A DNA stretch of 64,000 bases from Cryomorpha sp963748925 (GCA_963748925.1 CAVVKG010000008.1:1-64000), one strand, 5' to 3'; counted from the stretch's first letter, positions 9,476 through 20,277 are shown. Made by a program: numbers and translations. The notes: a model not told the origin generated them from the letters alone.

Positions 9476-12400
9476 TTATCTCACAACTGTAACGATTCCT
9501 TTCATATCAATTTCTTCAAGTGATACGTTGTTTTTGGTTTCAATCATCCAGACATAAACACCGGGTTCAACATAAAAGTTGTCGTTCATCATGCCACCGT
9601 TCCATTTTTGATCTACATCAGTAGTTGAAAAAACGAGAAGCCCGTAGCGGTTGTAAACGCTTAGTTTGTAATCGTCTCCGTCAACATTCGTCAAAACAGG
9701 TGCCCATAGGTCGTTCTTACCATCACCATCAGGGGTGAATGCATTAGGAACGTAAATAAGCATTTCAGGCTTAATTTGAAGCAAGTCTGTATACTCATCC
9801 ATACAACCCGTGATTGGATCAATGGCCGTTAAGGTAATGGAGTAGTTGTCATTGATACCATCAGGGAATTTGTAAACTGGCTCAAATTCATTAGACGTAT
9901 CAAGTGAATCAAATTCCCAGAAATAGAATACTTCATCTCTACCTATCGTTTTGTTTTGAAAGAAGACGGTTGGGTCTTCGCTGGAAACGGGGTCAGGAGT
10001 AAAGCTGAAATTCGCTCTTGGTCCGGGCTCCACAGTTATGGTCATTGTATCAGTTGCAGAACATTCTCCATTTGTCGCTGTAAGCACATATTCAAAGGTT
10101 TTTGCATATGGACCACCTAAAGTTGGCTGAAACATAGTATTCGAAGAATTCGGAGCTGATAAATAGTCTTCCGGACTCCATGAGTATGTAAGATTTGGTG
10201 CAGCATTTACTCCAATATTTACCGGCCCGTTATAAGAACAAATCGTGTCGCTCGTTAAAATAGGAGCATTTGGAAGTAATACAGCATCGATATAAGTGAA
10301 ATCCATAGGCTCTGAAGTACAAGTTGGGTTTGATCCATCTTCAATATAAAGAACTCCGAAATTCACTGGGTTCTCTGGTTGAAGGGTCTCAAAATAGTCG
10401 CTGTAGAGACCGGTAGCTGTTGTTGTATCGCCATTTAAAACATATGTTACATTAAACGGAGGTACACCTTCCAGATCTATTCCGATCTCAACTTCTTCAC
10501 CTATACATACGGCAGACTTGCTAGCCGTGATTTCTCCTGTAGGCAATGGGTTAACCAGAAGAGATGCTTGACTGGTAAGAACTTCACCGGTGCAGTTTGC
10601 ATCGCTTACACCTATAAGTACATAGTCTCCATCTACACTTGATTCGAAGCTATATCCGTCGGTAATACCAGTGAGTTGATTTTGTGGAACACCATCTACG
10701 GTGTACTGCACATTCCAGGGGCCTGTACCAGTAAGATCGACGTCAAACGTTGCTGTCTCCCCGGCACACACTGTTCCCCCACCTGTGATAGAAGCAGTTG
10801 GAGAAGCCAAAATGGCAACTTCTTGCGAACCGCTAACAGTACCTGTACAATTCGCTCCTTCCAATGAAACGAGGGCATAATTTCCGTCTACTTCTACAGG
10901 AATAGTGTAGGTAGGGAAGTTGGTTGTTACCTGCTCTTGATCATCACCATCAATGCTATATACAAAATTCCATGGGCCATCTCCGGTAAATACGATTTGA
11001 GGTCCATCACCGGTTCCTTCACATACGGTAGGTTCGCCAGATAGCGTCGCAGTTGGTGTTTCATAATTCTGAACAGTTCCATTTCCGGAAACGGTACCAG
11101 CACAATTAGAATCGCTGGTAGAAATCAACGTATATTGACCAGGCTGGGTAACAGTTAGGATAAATTGATCGCCGGAAGTCACGGTTTGATTTGCTTGAAT
11201 ATCACCACCAACGGCATATTCAAAATCCCAGGGACCTTCACCTGTGCGCGTTACAATAAGATCAACAGATTCTCCGGGACAAACAATACCTCCACCAGAA
11301 ATAGTAGCTGTTGGCAATGCATTCATTACCACCTGAACTCCATTTGAAATAGAAGTACAATCGTCATTGAGGTTTACATTACCCCCACCGATGTTGTTTC
11401 CAACCACAGCATGAATATAGTAAACCGCACCGGGAGTCATCGTTGGATAAGTAAATGTGAATGTGCCACCGGTACTCGCGATAACAGTCCCTATACTTCC
11501 TGCACTTCCATCGTGTAGAACATACTGAAGCGCATCATTGCCATCGAGTGTTTCTGTTCCATCTGTATCAAAAGTAAGCGTTTCACCATAACAAACCTCA
11601 ACGGGTGTAGCTGGTAATGAACCCGCTTCGCTAATACACGCGCAAGTGTGACCAGGGTTAGATACCACAACATTTTCACAAGCACCAGCATTCCCGACAG
11701 TAATATTGTATCCAAGTCCACTCACTATCGGCGCACTGAGATAGGTGCCCGGAGTGGTTGAGTTGTTAGCAGGAACGAAGGTATAAGGACCGACACCTCC
11801 TGTGTAGGTAAATTGCACCTGATAAGACTCAGCTGTACTATTACAAATCTGAGTCTCAGTTGAAACAACAACAGGGCTGTCAACGCCTACCGTAACAGCG
11901 TTGCCGGAGACAACACCTTCACAATATGAATCGCTTACAGCTGTGAGTGTGTAAGTAGTATTTGCCGTCGGACATACAGATATCACATGTCCGTTGTTTA
12001 TTCCTGTTAGTGATGTTGAAGCACCTGAAGTGGAATTTGTATAAGTAATATTAAACGGGGCATCCCCTATACCGGTGAAAACGATATCAGTGCAGTCTCC
12101 AAAGCAAATGGATGTTGAACCACTAATAGATCCTTCAGCAATACAATTACAATCGGGTGCAGTTACATTATTTAAAATCACATCATCGCATGGCCCATTA
12201 TCTGAAACGGTATAGGAAAAACTAGGATTGTCTGCAAAAACCAGGGTTTCACAAAATGAGGTGTCGAATGTATCGTCTCCTCCATTAATAGAGTAGGGAG
12301 GTGTACCTCCAACAATCGTGAAGCATACGGTATACTCTAATTGATTCGGTGCACAAACAGCAGTCAAATCGGTTATTTCGAGTTCCGGATCAATATTTAG

Positions 12401-15169
12401 AGTATAAGTTACAACATCGTCAGGACATACATTTCCTGGCATGGTATAAGTAGCAGAAGCTGTACCTTCATTTAGGACAACTGAAGAAGGTGAAAATGTA
12501 CCACCCGTTGGTTCACCTGTGCCTGGAGTTAATACAAGCGTTGAACCATCACCACAGTAATTATCAGCGACCGGATTTCCTGCATCAGGTAATTGCTCTA
12601 CCGTTATAGTAACACTTCCGTTTGCAGAAGTCTGACAGTTGCTATCTTCAACACTTGTCAGGGTATAAGTTGTGGTAACAAGGGGACTCACCGTTATTGC
12701 ATCTCCGCTTGATAAACCTGACTGAGTTAATGGTGTTGTACCCGCAGTGTAACCTATGGTATAGTCTCCATTTGTTCCTCCACCTAAGTTAAATATCAAA
12801 TCAACAGAGCTTCCAATACAGATTGTCTCGTTCCCGGAACTAAACCCTGCAGTTACTGGACAGTTGCAATTAGGTGCATTTCCGGTAAGGGTAATATCTC
12901 CACAAGGGCCTGAATCTGAAATGGTGAAACTGTATCCTGTAGGTGTTGGTATCACAGCAGAAGTATACGTGTTCTCATTTAAGGGAAGAGGATCTCCATT
13001 TACCGTATATGGTCCAGTCCCTCCATTTATAGTAAATGAAACAGTATACTCTGTTTGATTTGGCTCACAAGAAGCCTGTACAAGCGATGTGCTTAGTGGC
13101 TCATCAATATTTATGGTATAAACCGCAATATCTGGCGGACATTGACCACTTGCAACAGTGTAATTATAATCACCTGCGTTCGCCGTATTCAATACAATAC
13201 TGGCGGGATTGAAGGATCCATTGGTTGGTTCACCGGGCTCCGGACTTAAAACAAGGGTTGAGCCATCGCCACAGTAATCTTGCGTTGCATCATTTCCTGC
13301 ATCATTTAATGGATCAACAGTGATAGTGACTGAAGAACCATTTATACTTCCGGCACAATTGCCATCTGTTACACTTTCAATAAGATAGGTGGTAGTAACG
13401 ACAGGACTAACAGTTATTACATCGCCATTGGAGGCACCAGTGATAGGTGTTTGCAAGATGCCACCCGCTGAATATTCAACTGTATACTGTCCATCAGTTC
13501 CACCTGACAGTGAAAGACCAATATCAACAGAGCTTCCAATGCAGATTGTTTGACTTCCCGTACTAAAGCTGGCTGCAACAGGACAGCTACAATTTGGTGA
13601 AACGCCCGATACTACCAAGTCTCCACAAGAGCTTGCGTCAGAAATCGTAACGCTATAGTTAGTCCCTGCAGGAATAGGATTACTTGTATACTCATTATCA
13701 ACTATTGATATTGATCCCGCATTACCTGTAAGAATAGAGTAAGGTGGCTGACCTCCGGTTATTTCAAAAGTCAGAATATAATCTGTTTGAGCAGGGGTGC
13801 AGTCGGCCGAATTGTTTTGAGCAACCATTGCAGGAGTTATTCCTACTACAACATCAGCGGTAGCAGTGACACACGGATTAGCGGTAACTTCATACGTAAA
13901 CGTGTCTCCTGTGCCAAGTGCTGCAGGATTCATATTCGTTGGATCTAATACCGGGCCACCGCTGTTTGTCCATTCTCCACCTGTATCATAAGTACCATTT
14001 AGGCCGGTAAAGAGTGAGAAATTAGCGCTGTTGGAACAAAGATCAAGAGTTCCATCTGTTCCTGCGCTTGGAGTACAAATTACATCAAACGAAAGGGTAG
14101 ACGAGGCACTACAAGTACCCGTACCAACGGTATACGTATAAACAAAACTATTGCCACAAAGCGAAGTGACATTAAGTGGATTAGTTACCGGAATTCCGCC
14201 GGCATCTGTCCAGTTACCCGGACTATCAGGAGTGCCACCCAGGTAGCTTGTAAGATCAACAAAACCAGCAGTTTCGCAGAATGATGTCGATGCATCAATA
14301 CCGGCATCAGGAAGCGGCGTTACGGTAATGGTTAGTGTCGCTGTAACTGATGGGCAAGTTCCAGCATTAACTGTATTGGTATACAACCCGGCAGGATCGG
14401 AAGCAGGATTAAATGTATTTCCGAAGTTGGGGTTGGTGCTATTGCTCCATACCCCTGAAGTTGCTCCGGCTCCCATTTCATCAATTAAATCAAAAGGAGG
14501 ATCACCGGCACAAACGGTTATAGAGTTTGAGGTACCGGGGTTAGGTAAAGTAGAATAAGTAACAGTAACTGTAGCCTGGTCGGTACAATTCGTTCCCACA
14601 GTGTATGTATAAACTCCGGCTGGGTCGCCAGCTGCTGGGTCAAATATTCCACTTGTGGAACCGCCTGGCCCTGACCAGGAACCGCCACTTGCTGGAGTTC
14701 CACCAAGCGCTGCGAATAAATCTATAGTACCTGTTCCATTTGGACATGCAGTAACAGTAGCATCTGTACCCGCACTTGGAGTATCTTCAATCGTGATAGT
14801 TATTGAAACACTTGCCGGTCCACAGCCGGTATCGTCAATTGTATAGGTATAAACACCTGATGCCGCAGAACCGTTAGAAGGATTTACTGTCGACGTACCC
14901 GTAACCATAGGTCCAGTCCACGAAGCATTTGGTGGTGTTGCAGACGGGCTGTGGTGAATAGCGTCATTAAATGCAATGGGAGCATCAGAATCGCAATAGT
15001 TTTGCGGAGCAGTTGTAAGAACTCCTGCATTTGGAGAAGGTATAAGGTTTATAGTAACCTCGGCAGATTCCTCACAGGCCGGTGTTCCAACTATATAAGT
15101 GTATACAGCACCATCTGTTACCGCATTTCCATCTACTGTAGCTGATTGAGGTGACCCCGATAGTACCAT
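9476..15169 (-). CDS. Giant Ig-like repeat protein with gliding-motility C-terminal (T9SS) domain, intact 3' part
   Basis: The 1897-codon open frame consists almost wholly of beta-sandwich repeats. The first ~450 residues hold modules of about 85 residues with AGTDAT/ACPNGTG, GGxW and GVYTYTV-like strands. Residues about 525-1175 hold long units of about 240 residues starting with C-x-C plus an ICIGSSVD-like strand. Residues about 1245-1590 hold four units of about 83 residues (TATISGGGxVC, GPWxFxY). A PKD-like segment and CHU_C domain (VPNAFTPDGDGKNDLW, ending GIVTVVR) complete it. The protein is predicted to be a surface or secreted adhesin delivered by T9SS. The ATG at 15169 is not a natural start: homologous modules continue upstream in shifted frames to a signal peptide at 17231. 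Confidence 0.8.
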   Translation of the reverse strand: MVLSGSPQSATVDGNAVTDGAVYTYIVGTPACEESAEVTINLIPSPNAGVLTTAPQNYCDSDAPIAFNDAIHHSPSATPPNASWTGPMVTGTSTVNPSNGSAASGVYTYTIDDTGCGPASVSITITIEDTPSAGTDATVTACPNGTGTIDLFAALGGTPASGGSWSGPGGSTSGIFDPAAGDPAGVYTYTVGTNCTDQATVTVTYSTLPNPGTSNSITVCAGDPPFDLIDEMGAGATSGVWSNSTNPNFGNTFNPASDPAGLYTNTVNAGTCPSVTATLTITVTPLPDAGIDASTSFCETAGFVDLTSYLGGTPDSPGNWTDAGGIPVTNPLNVTSLCGNSFVYTYTVGTGTCSASSTLSFDVICTPSAGTDGTLDLCSNSANFSLFTGLNGTYDTGGEWTNSGGPVLDPTNMNPAALGTGDTFTYEVTANPCVTATADVVVGITPAMVAQNNSADCTPAQTDYILTFEITGGQPPYSILTGNAGSISIVDNEYTSNPIPAGTNYSVTISDASSCGDLVVSGVSPNCSCPVAASFSTGSQTICIGSSVDIGLSLSGGTDGQYTVEYSAGGILQTPITGASNGDVITVSPVVTTTYLIESVTDGNCAGSINGSSVTITVDPLNDAGNDATQDYCGDGSTLVLSPEPGEPTNGSFNPASIVLNTANAGDYNYTVASGQCPPDIAVYTINIDEPLSTSLVQASCEPNQTEYTVSFTINGGTGPYTVNGDPLPLNENTYTSAVIPTPTGYSFTISDSGPCGDITLTGNAPNCNCPVTAGFSSGNETICIGSSVDLIFNLGGGTNGDYTIGYTAGTTPLTQSGLSSGDAITVSPLVTTTYTLTSVEDSNCQTSANGSVTITVEQLPDAGNPVADNYCGDGSTLVLTPGTGEPTGGTFSPSSVVLNEGTASATYTMPGNVCPDDVVTYTLNIDPELEITDLTAVCAPNQLEYTVCFTIVGGTPPYSINGGDDTFDTSFCETLVFADNPSFSYTVSDNGPCDDVILNNVTAPDCNCIAEGSISGSTSICFGDCTDIVFTGIGDAPFNITYTNSTSGASTSLTGINNGHVISVCPTANTTYTLTAVSDSYCEGVVSGNAVTVGVDSPVVVSTETQICNSTAESYQVQFTYTGGVGPYTFVPANNSTTPGTYLSAPIVSGLGYNITVGNAGACENVVVSNPGHTCACISEAGSLPATPVEVCYGETLTFDTDGTETLDGNDALQYVLHDGSAGSIGTVIASTGGTFTFTYPTMTPGAVYYIHAVVGNNIGGGNVNLNDDCTSISNGVQVVMNALPTATISGGGIVCPGESVDLIVTRTGEGPWDFEYAVGGDIQANQTVTSGDQFILTVTQPGQYTLISTSDSNCAGTVSGNGTVQNYETPTATLSGEPTVCEGTGDGPQIVFTGDGPWNFVYSIDGDDQEQVTTNFPTYTIPVEVDGNYALVSLEGANCTGTVSGSQEVAILASPTASITGGGTVCAGETATFDVDLTGTGPWNVQYTVDGVPQNQLTGITDGYSFESSVDGDYVLIGVSDANCTGEVLTSQASLLVNPLPTGEITASKSAVCIGEEVEIGIDLEGVPPFNVTYVLNGDTTTATGLYSDYFETLQPENPVNFGVLYIEDGSNPTCTSEPMDFTYIDAVLLPNAPILTSDTICSYNGPVNIGVNAAPNLTYSWSPEDYLSAPNSSNTMFQPTLGGPYAKTFEYVLTATNGECSATDTMTITVEPGPRANFSFTPDPVSSEDPTVFFQNKTIGRDEVFYFWEFDSLDTSNEFEPVYKFPDGINDNYSITLTAIDPITGCMDEYTDLLQIKPEMLIYVPNAFTPDGDGKNDLWAPVLTNVDGDDYKLSVYNRYGLLVFSTTDVDQKWNGGMMNDNFYVEPGVYVWMIETKNNVSLEEIDMKGIVTVVR

Positions 15170-17231
15170 GTTCCGGCCGTGTCAAAAGTTCCGGTGAGAC
15201 CATCACTTAATTCTACGTTGGTTTCATTATCGCAAATATCAAGCGTGCCATCCTGACCCGGGTTGAGGGTAGGTTCTAGTATTATTGTCAGTGTAGTCTG
15301 GTCGGTGGCACAAGTACTCGTAATGGTATACGTAAATTCATAAGTACCTGGAGGGTTTCGGCAGGGGTGAAATAGTCTCCATAATTGTTACCTACTGCAT
15401 CTGTGAAGGTACCTCCTGTTTGTGGAACATCTGTTCCGTTCCCGGGGATTTCAGCCGGCATGAAAAGAGAAGGGTCAGACTGACAAAGAGTGATGGTGTT
15501 AGGTCCTCTCCGGCATAAGCAAAAGCAGGTAGTATGGTAAGGTAAGTAGGGTATTGCTTTCGCAGGATGTACCCGCCAAACCTCCGCTATAGAGCAATTG
15601 AAGATTCGTACCGGCAGGATATGTGCTTGGATCCAAAAGGTTGTCAATGGGAACGCCAGTAAATGGCGTCAGACCAACTCAACCCCATATCCGGGGTTCC
15701 GTCAAGTGTTGTTTCTAAAATAACCGGTGGATCAGTAATGCAAATAGAGGTGGTAGTATTTAACCCGTATTAACAGGTTCATAAACATCTACATCAACAT
15801 CTACAGTGCAGGTGTACAAGGAGGAGCTCCAAGAATATAGGTAAATATAAAGTCACCATAGTATGGAGATCCGAGGTAATTGGGATGGAAAACCTCAAGG
15901 TCAAAGCAGTTGTCCCATTCAACAATATAACTGAGGAAAGCAGTTCCTGTAGAATCATAGACAATCCAGTTTCCACCTGCAGTGGGACTACCACCCAGAG
16001 AATAAAAAGGTTGGTAGCAACCGGGATCAGAGGTGCAAATCTCCGCAGAGCCAGGCACTCCTGCCGCTGCTCCACCAGGGCAAAGGTTACCTGAAAATTC
16101 AAGGTCGTAAGACAGTTACCTGAGTCGTAATATGCATAGGTGTATATGCCGGGAGTGCTGGTTACGGATCAATAACGCCACCAGGAACAGCTACACTAGT
16201 TCCAGGATATCCTGGTTCATACCAGGTACCCCGGCACGGGAAAACCATGATGTAATAGGGAGCCGAGGGTTGTAGGTCTTGTATTGACAATAGGCAGCAC
16301 TCTGCACTAAACCAAGGTGTTGAATTCCATAATAAGCGTGGTAGAACTGATACAATTATCGGTTCCGAAAACATTGTAAGTATATTCACCGGCAGGATCT
16401 GATGTAGGATCAAAGGTTCCGTAAGTCTCGGGTACCACTCGGGTCAGTCCGTAGAACCGGTAGGTCCTGTCCAGAATCCGCCGGCAGTCAACCGGAGCAC
16501 CGAGTTCATCGATTAAGTTGAAAGTACCATTTTCACAAATAGATAAGGTGCCCGGGCTTACTCCAGACTCGGCATCACAACAATTTATAGTTATCGAAGA
16601 ACACCGGATCTGTAGATACGGATTGCGAACAAGGAGCCCAAATTCCACCCCATGATCCCGATTCGACCATCACCGGTTATTTGGACAGCGGCGAGTAATA
16701 TCATTTCCATCTAATGGATTTCCGCTACCAACCAATAGATCGTCGTCTGAGATACGTAATGTCGAAACAAAATGTAAAGTCACTCCGAAATTGAGCAGGA
16801 GTAGTACACGGATCACCAAAGTTATTGCCGGGATTACCATCTTGGGCACCGCTTGACCTCATAGAAAAATCCCGCACCAAAAGACTGTCCGGAGCCCGTA
16901 CCAGTAGTGCCATTTGGATAGAAATTCCAGTTCCGTCTCCACTTCCGGAACAACCGGGAGGTGCTGAGGTATTTGTTACTGCTGCTCACGTCCCAGCCTG
17001 GCGGAAAAGTCCAGAACGATGCCGTGAAGCCAGTTGGCACTAGCGTGTTTATATTAAGATCGTAAGGCAGGCGAGTGACAACTTGACCTGGCTCATATGC
17101 GCCATTTACTGGTTGGGTGGTTAAAGTCCCAATCCAGGTGTTGCGCACTGGCTATTCGCGTTGGCAAACGCAAATAGGCTGAACATAAAAACGGTAATCG
17201 ATAAAAATCCTTTGGTAAATATCTTCATCAT
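15170..17231 (-). pseudogene. Frameshifted 5' part of the giant Ig-like repeat gene
   Basis: The true 5' end is recognisable. ATG at 17231 opens a signal peptide (MMKIFTKGFLSITVFMFSLF, then NANSQC), but the frame is lost within about 35 codons. From there to 15170 the expected modules continue in alternating minus-strand frames, for example FPPGWDVSSS near 16990, SGAQDGNPGNNFGDPC near 16840, DELGAPVD near 16500, GTFDPTSDPAGEYTYNVFG near 16390 and SLGGSPTAGGNWIVYD near 15990. At least ten single- or two-base shifts are needed in 2 kb, while the following 5.7 kb has none. Either this stretch is poorly sequenced or the gene is broken; the restored product would be about 2,580 residues. Confidence 0.8.
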
Positions 17232-17856
17232 ATTCTGAATGGTTAAATTTGTAAGCATAAACTCCAAAGATACAAAACGCTGCCTTTGGAAGCCACAGAA
17301 ATCGTTACATATTGCGGCTATTATAATTGACGACGAACTTATCATAAAGTTGCCCCTGCGAATACAAGAAAGACTTGTTTGGTAAAAACTGTCTAGCACA
17401 TTGTGTCCAAAACAAAAATTTTCTGGCTGTTATACAGGGGTTTCAACCATCAATAATATCCTGATGGATTTTGAAAAGTATCTTGTAAATTCTTGCATTT
17501 TTTCAAATTTCAGGTTGTTAGGATTCAAAGAATACCTAATATAAACCTGTAGAGAAGGAATGTCAATTCTAATTTAGGAAGGAGACAGTTTCAATAAAAA
17601 TAATCAGGCCTTTCACAAGTTTGCAAATAGCTAGATGTGAGTATCAAAAATTAAGGCTTCCTAAAAGTTTAATACGTCCTGATAATTCCTGTTTCTCCTT
17701 AACGTGAAGTGAATTAAACAAAAGTGATATGCTTTAATTTCTCTGAAGCCTGACATTGAGAAAATGTCTTTTGTAGGAACATCAGATGAAGGTGCATTCA
17801 AGGGTTCGCTAAGAGCAAATGATATTCTTATTTTTTATAGGAAAGGTTTGAACTGC
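17232..17856. other. Intergenic region upstream of the giant adhesin gene
   Basis: This 625-base AT-rich stretch has no convincing gene on either strand. It carries a promoter element for the minus strand at 17265-17272; I see nothing else clear. Confidence 0.6.
17265..17272 (-). promoter_or_regulatory. -7 element upstream of the giant adhesin gene
   Basis: On the minus strand this reads TATCTTTG, a perfect TAnnTTTG match. It would give a leader of about 27 bases before the ATG at 17231, which supports 17231 as the original start. Confidence 0.5.
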
Positions 17857-19110
17857 TTAACGCAATTCTATTTCACCTTTGTAGATATCAAAAGCCCCAG
17901 TTTTTTTAACGGCCATCAACCAACTATATGAACCTTTAGGTGCTGGGTTTCCAGACATGTCAGTTCCATTCCAGCCTTTGTTCCCCGACCCGGCGAACAC
18001 AAGGTTACCGGTTGATTTTTCAAAGATTTTTACCGATTGAACATCGCCATTATCAAGAATTGCGCCTGGTGCAAAATTCACTCCGAAGGATAAATCAAGT
18101 GCTCGGGGAAATACGGAGCCTCCATTTATAGCATTTATCGATGTTTCCAATGTGTCTGTACACCCGCCATCGTTGCCTACAGTCATCGTTAAATTTTGCC
18201 GTGTGTTGTCAGCAACACTTACATTGATTTCATTCTTATCAATAATAGACTCACCGTTTAAATTCCATGATAAATCGCTGTCATTGTAGCTATCATTCAT
18301 AACTGTAATTGATTGGGTGTTATCAATCTCCACTTTTAAATTAGCTACAGGAGCTTCTTTCACTTCAATCATCGCTTGTACAACATTTGATGATATTTGC
18401 CCGGTAGTCTTTGATGTTACGGAAAGAGAAACGTCAAATACTCCTTCTTTGTTAAAAGTATGAGAAGGATTCGGTTCGTTACTGAAAAAACCATCACCGA
18501 AGTTCCACAAGTATTTAGCATCGGCGCCGTACTGTTCTGAAGCATCAAAATTAATTACAAGTCCAGTGCAGCCCGTTCTTACTTTCGATACATTTTCAGT
18601 CCCCGACTTACCTTTTATAGTTTTTACAGGGATAATTGATTTAGTATTGTTTCCAGGATTTTCTCCCAAGGAATTTTCCTCAACTTTTTTAGTGCTGATT
18701 CCTTCTTCCTGATTTGGTCTGTCTGAATCTGTGAGGACAGTATTTCCAACCTCTGAAACTTTTAGATCAGTATGGCTCGCTTTGTTTTCTGAATTACTCA
18801 GTTCGGCTGTGTTCGTATTGCTATCTGTTCCAGTCCCTGTTCCCTGAATGTCTTCAGGATAAATATCTTCAGTTTGGGCGATGCTTTTATCATTGCTCTG
18901 GTAATCAGAGAAAAAGAAAAGCATAGATAGAAAAACGATACCCGTGGCCGCGAGGCCCGTGGTAATAGCGCCAAAATAGCTTGTTAAGCTTGGAGTGGTC
19001 GTATCGAGGTTAGCCTGAAGTTCATCCCAGTGCTTGGGTTCGTAAGGTACCTCAAACCCCTCAAAGCTGTCTTTGATGAGCTGATCAAAATTATCTAGTG
19101 GATTCGCCAT
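17857..19110 (-). CDS. Single-pass membrane PKD protein with CHU_C-like periplasmic end, putative anti-sigma factor
   Basis: The 417-residue protein has a cytoplasmic N-terminus of about 45 residues containing VPYEPKHWDELQANLD. Similar W-x-x-L motifs occur in Bacteroidota anti-sigma or sensor proteins. One transmembrane helix spans about 46-68 and is followed by an acidic, Asn/Ser-rich linker to about 178. A PKD domain lies at about 180-252 (LWNFGDG at 201-207, then HTFNKEGVFDVSLSV). The last ~80 residues (335-417) align by eye to a CHU_C domain: KIFEKSTGNLVF, NKGWNG at 377-382, GSYSWLM, GEIEL. It lacks a signal peptide, so it should stay in the membrane with the CHU_C-like part outside. It follows the ECF sigma gene after 2 bases. 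An anti-sigma role is inferred from this context. Confidence 0.7.
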   Translation of the reverse strand: MANPLDNFDQLIKDSFEGFEVPYEPKHWDELQANLDTTTPSLTSYFGAITTGLAATGIVFLSMLFFFSDYQSNDKSIAQTEDIYPEDIQGTGTGTDSNTNTAELSNSENKASHTDLKVSEVGNTVLTDSDRPNQEEGISTKKVEENSLGENPGNNTKSIIPVKTIKGKSGTENVSKVRTGCTGLVINFDASEQYGADAKYLWNFGDGFFSNEPNPSHTFNKEGVFDVSLSVTSKTTGQISSNVVQAMIEVKEAPVANLKVEIDNTQSITVMNDSYNDSDLSWNLNGESIIDKNEINVSVADNTRQNLTMTVGNDGGCTDTLETSINAINGGSVFPRALDLSFGVNFAPGAILDNGDVQSVKIFEKSTGNLVFAGSGNKGWNGTDMSGNPAPKGSYSWLMAVKKTGAFDIYKGEIELR

Positions 19111-19112
19111 TT

Positions 19113-19694
19113 TTATAAATCAAGTTCTTTAATCAATATTTTTTTAAGGTTTGCACGTGCTTTCGCCAAATTTGACTTGCTTGTGCCCACACTTATACTC
19201 AGTGCATCAGCTATTTCCTGATGCGAATAGTTTTCAAAAACATACAGGTTAAACACTGTACGGTAAGCGTTTGAGAGAAGTTCCATACCTTTTATGACAT
19301 CAGCCACTTTAACAGGATTCTCATATTCTTCTTCATCACTATCATCCAAAAGACTATTTTCAAACTCTTCGAGCGATTGGTCCTCATTCATTAAAGTGAA
19401 ATCATTCTTGGCTTTTCGTGTAAAATCGATTGCCGTATTGACCACTATTCTTCGTACCCAACCTTCAAAAGAGCCTTCAAAATTAAACCTCTCCATGCTT
19501 TTGAACACTTTGATGAAGCCATCCTGAAGAATGTCTTTTGCTTGATCTTCATTTCTAGTATAACGTCTGCAAACCGCCATCATTTTGCCATAAAACATCT
19601 TATAAACCATTTCCTGGCTTTTACGATGATTTCGTATGCAACCGTTAACCAGCACTTTAAGCTGATCTTCGCTTATATTGTTTATACTATTCAT
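19113..19694 (-). CDS. ECF-type RNA polymerase sigma-70 factor
   Basis: The 193-residue protein has sigma region 2 near 28-95, including AKDILQDGFIKVFKSM and FEGWVRRIVVNTAIDFTRK. Region 4 near 140-190 carries the helix-turn-helix NYSHQEIADALSISVGTSKSNLAKAR. Between them is an acidic linker of about 30 residues. The ATG at 19694 is preferred over an in-frame TTG two codons upstream. It is the first gene of a two-gene unit with the membrane PKD protein, the usual sigma/anti-sigma layout. SigP-type ECF factors regulate T9SS genes in some Bacteroidota; whether this one does is open, although CHU_C genes lie immediately downstream. Confidence 0.9.
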   Translation of the reverse strand: MNSINNISEDQLKVLVNGCIRNHRKSQEMVYKMFYGKMMAVCRRYTRNEDQAKDILQDGFIKVFKSMERFNFEGSFEGWVRRIVVNTAIDFTRKAKNDFTLMNEDQSLEEFENSLLDDSDEEEYENPVKVADVIKGMELLSNAYRTVFNLYVFENYSHQEIADALSISVGTSKSNLAKARANLKKILIKELDL

Positions 19695-20277
19695 TGCCAA
19701 GACGGCGATTTGATGCTCGGGTTGCCATTTAATTACATATTACGCGAAATCTTACCATAGAATCTCATTAGCATTATGCTTATTTATTAGTCTTCTACGT
19801 GGTATTTCTTTGCTTAAAAAAAGACAAAACGCAGATTTCATTAAACTGTAGGCTAAAGTCAAAATCAGAATCAAACCATCGATAAAATTAATCGCTTTAA
19901 ATTTTACGGTCTTTCGGTATTTATAGTTAATAAAATTGTGCTAAATATACATTTATTCAATTCTAATGAAAACAAAGAAATATAATTGTGCAAGATTTAT
20001 ATTAAAGGAAGGGCTATTTGAAAGAATATTAATGGTCGCTTTTTAGCATCCTGATATTACATTCACGTGATTCACTAAGCTTATAATTTTTAGTTTTGGT
20101 TAAATCTGTGGCATAAATTTAATATCTGAAATACAGGTCTATATGCCGATTGGATTTAACATGCAGCCTTTTTAAAGTGCGGCGTTCACCCCAAACCTAT
20201 AAGTTTATAACGTAAAAATCAATGGCATATCTTATATTTGCTGCACAAAGAAAACTCATAGAAAATCTCAAAATAAT
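19695..20277. other. Intergenic region between divergent sigma factor and mdh genes
   Basis: This 583-base AT-rich region has no supportable gene. It contains the mdh promoter element at 20233-20240; I found no consensus -7 box for the sigma gene on the minus strand. Confidence 0.6.
20233..20240 (+). promoter_or_regulatory. mdh promoter -7 element
   Basis: TATATTTG is a perfect TAnnTTTG match, 37 bases before the mdh ATG. The -33 box is not obvious. Confidence 0.6.
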
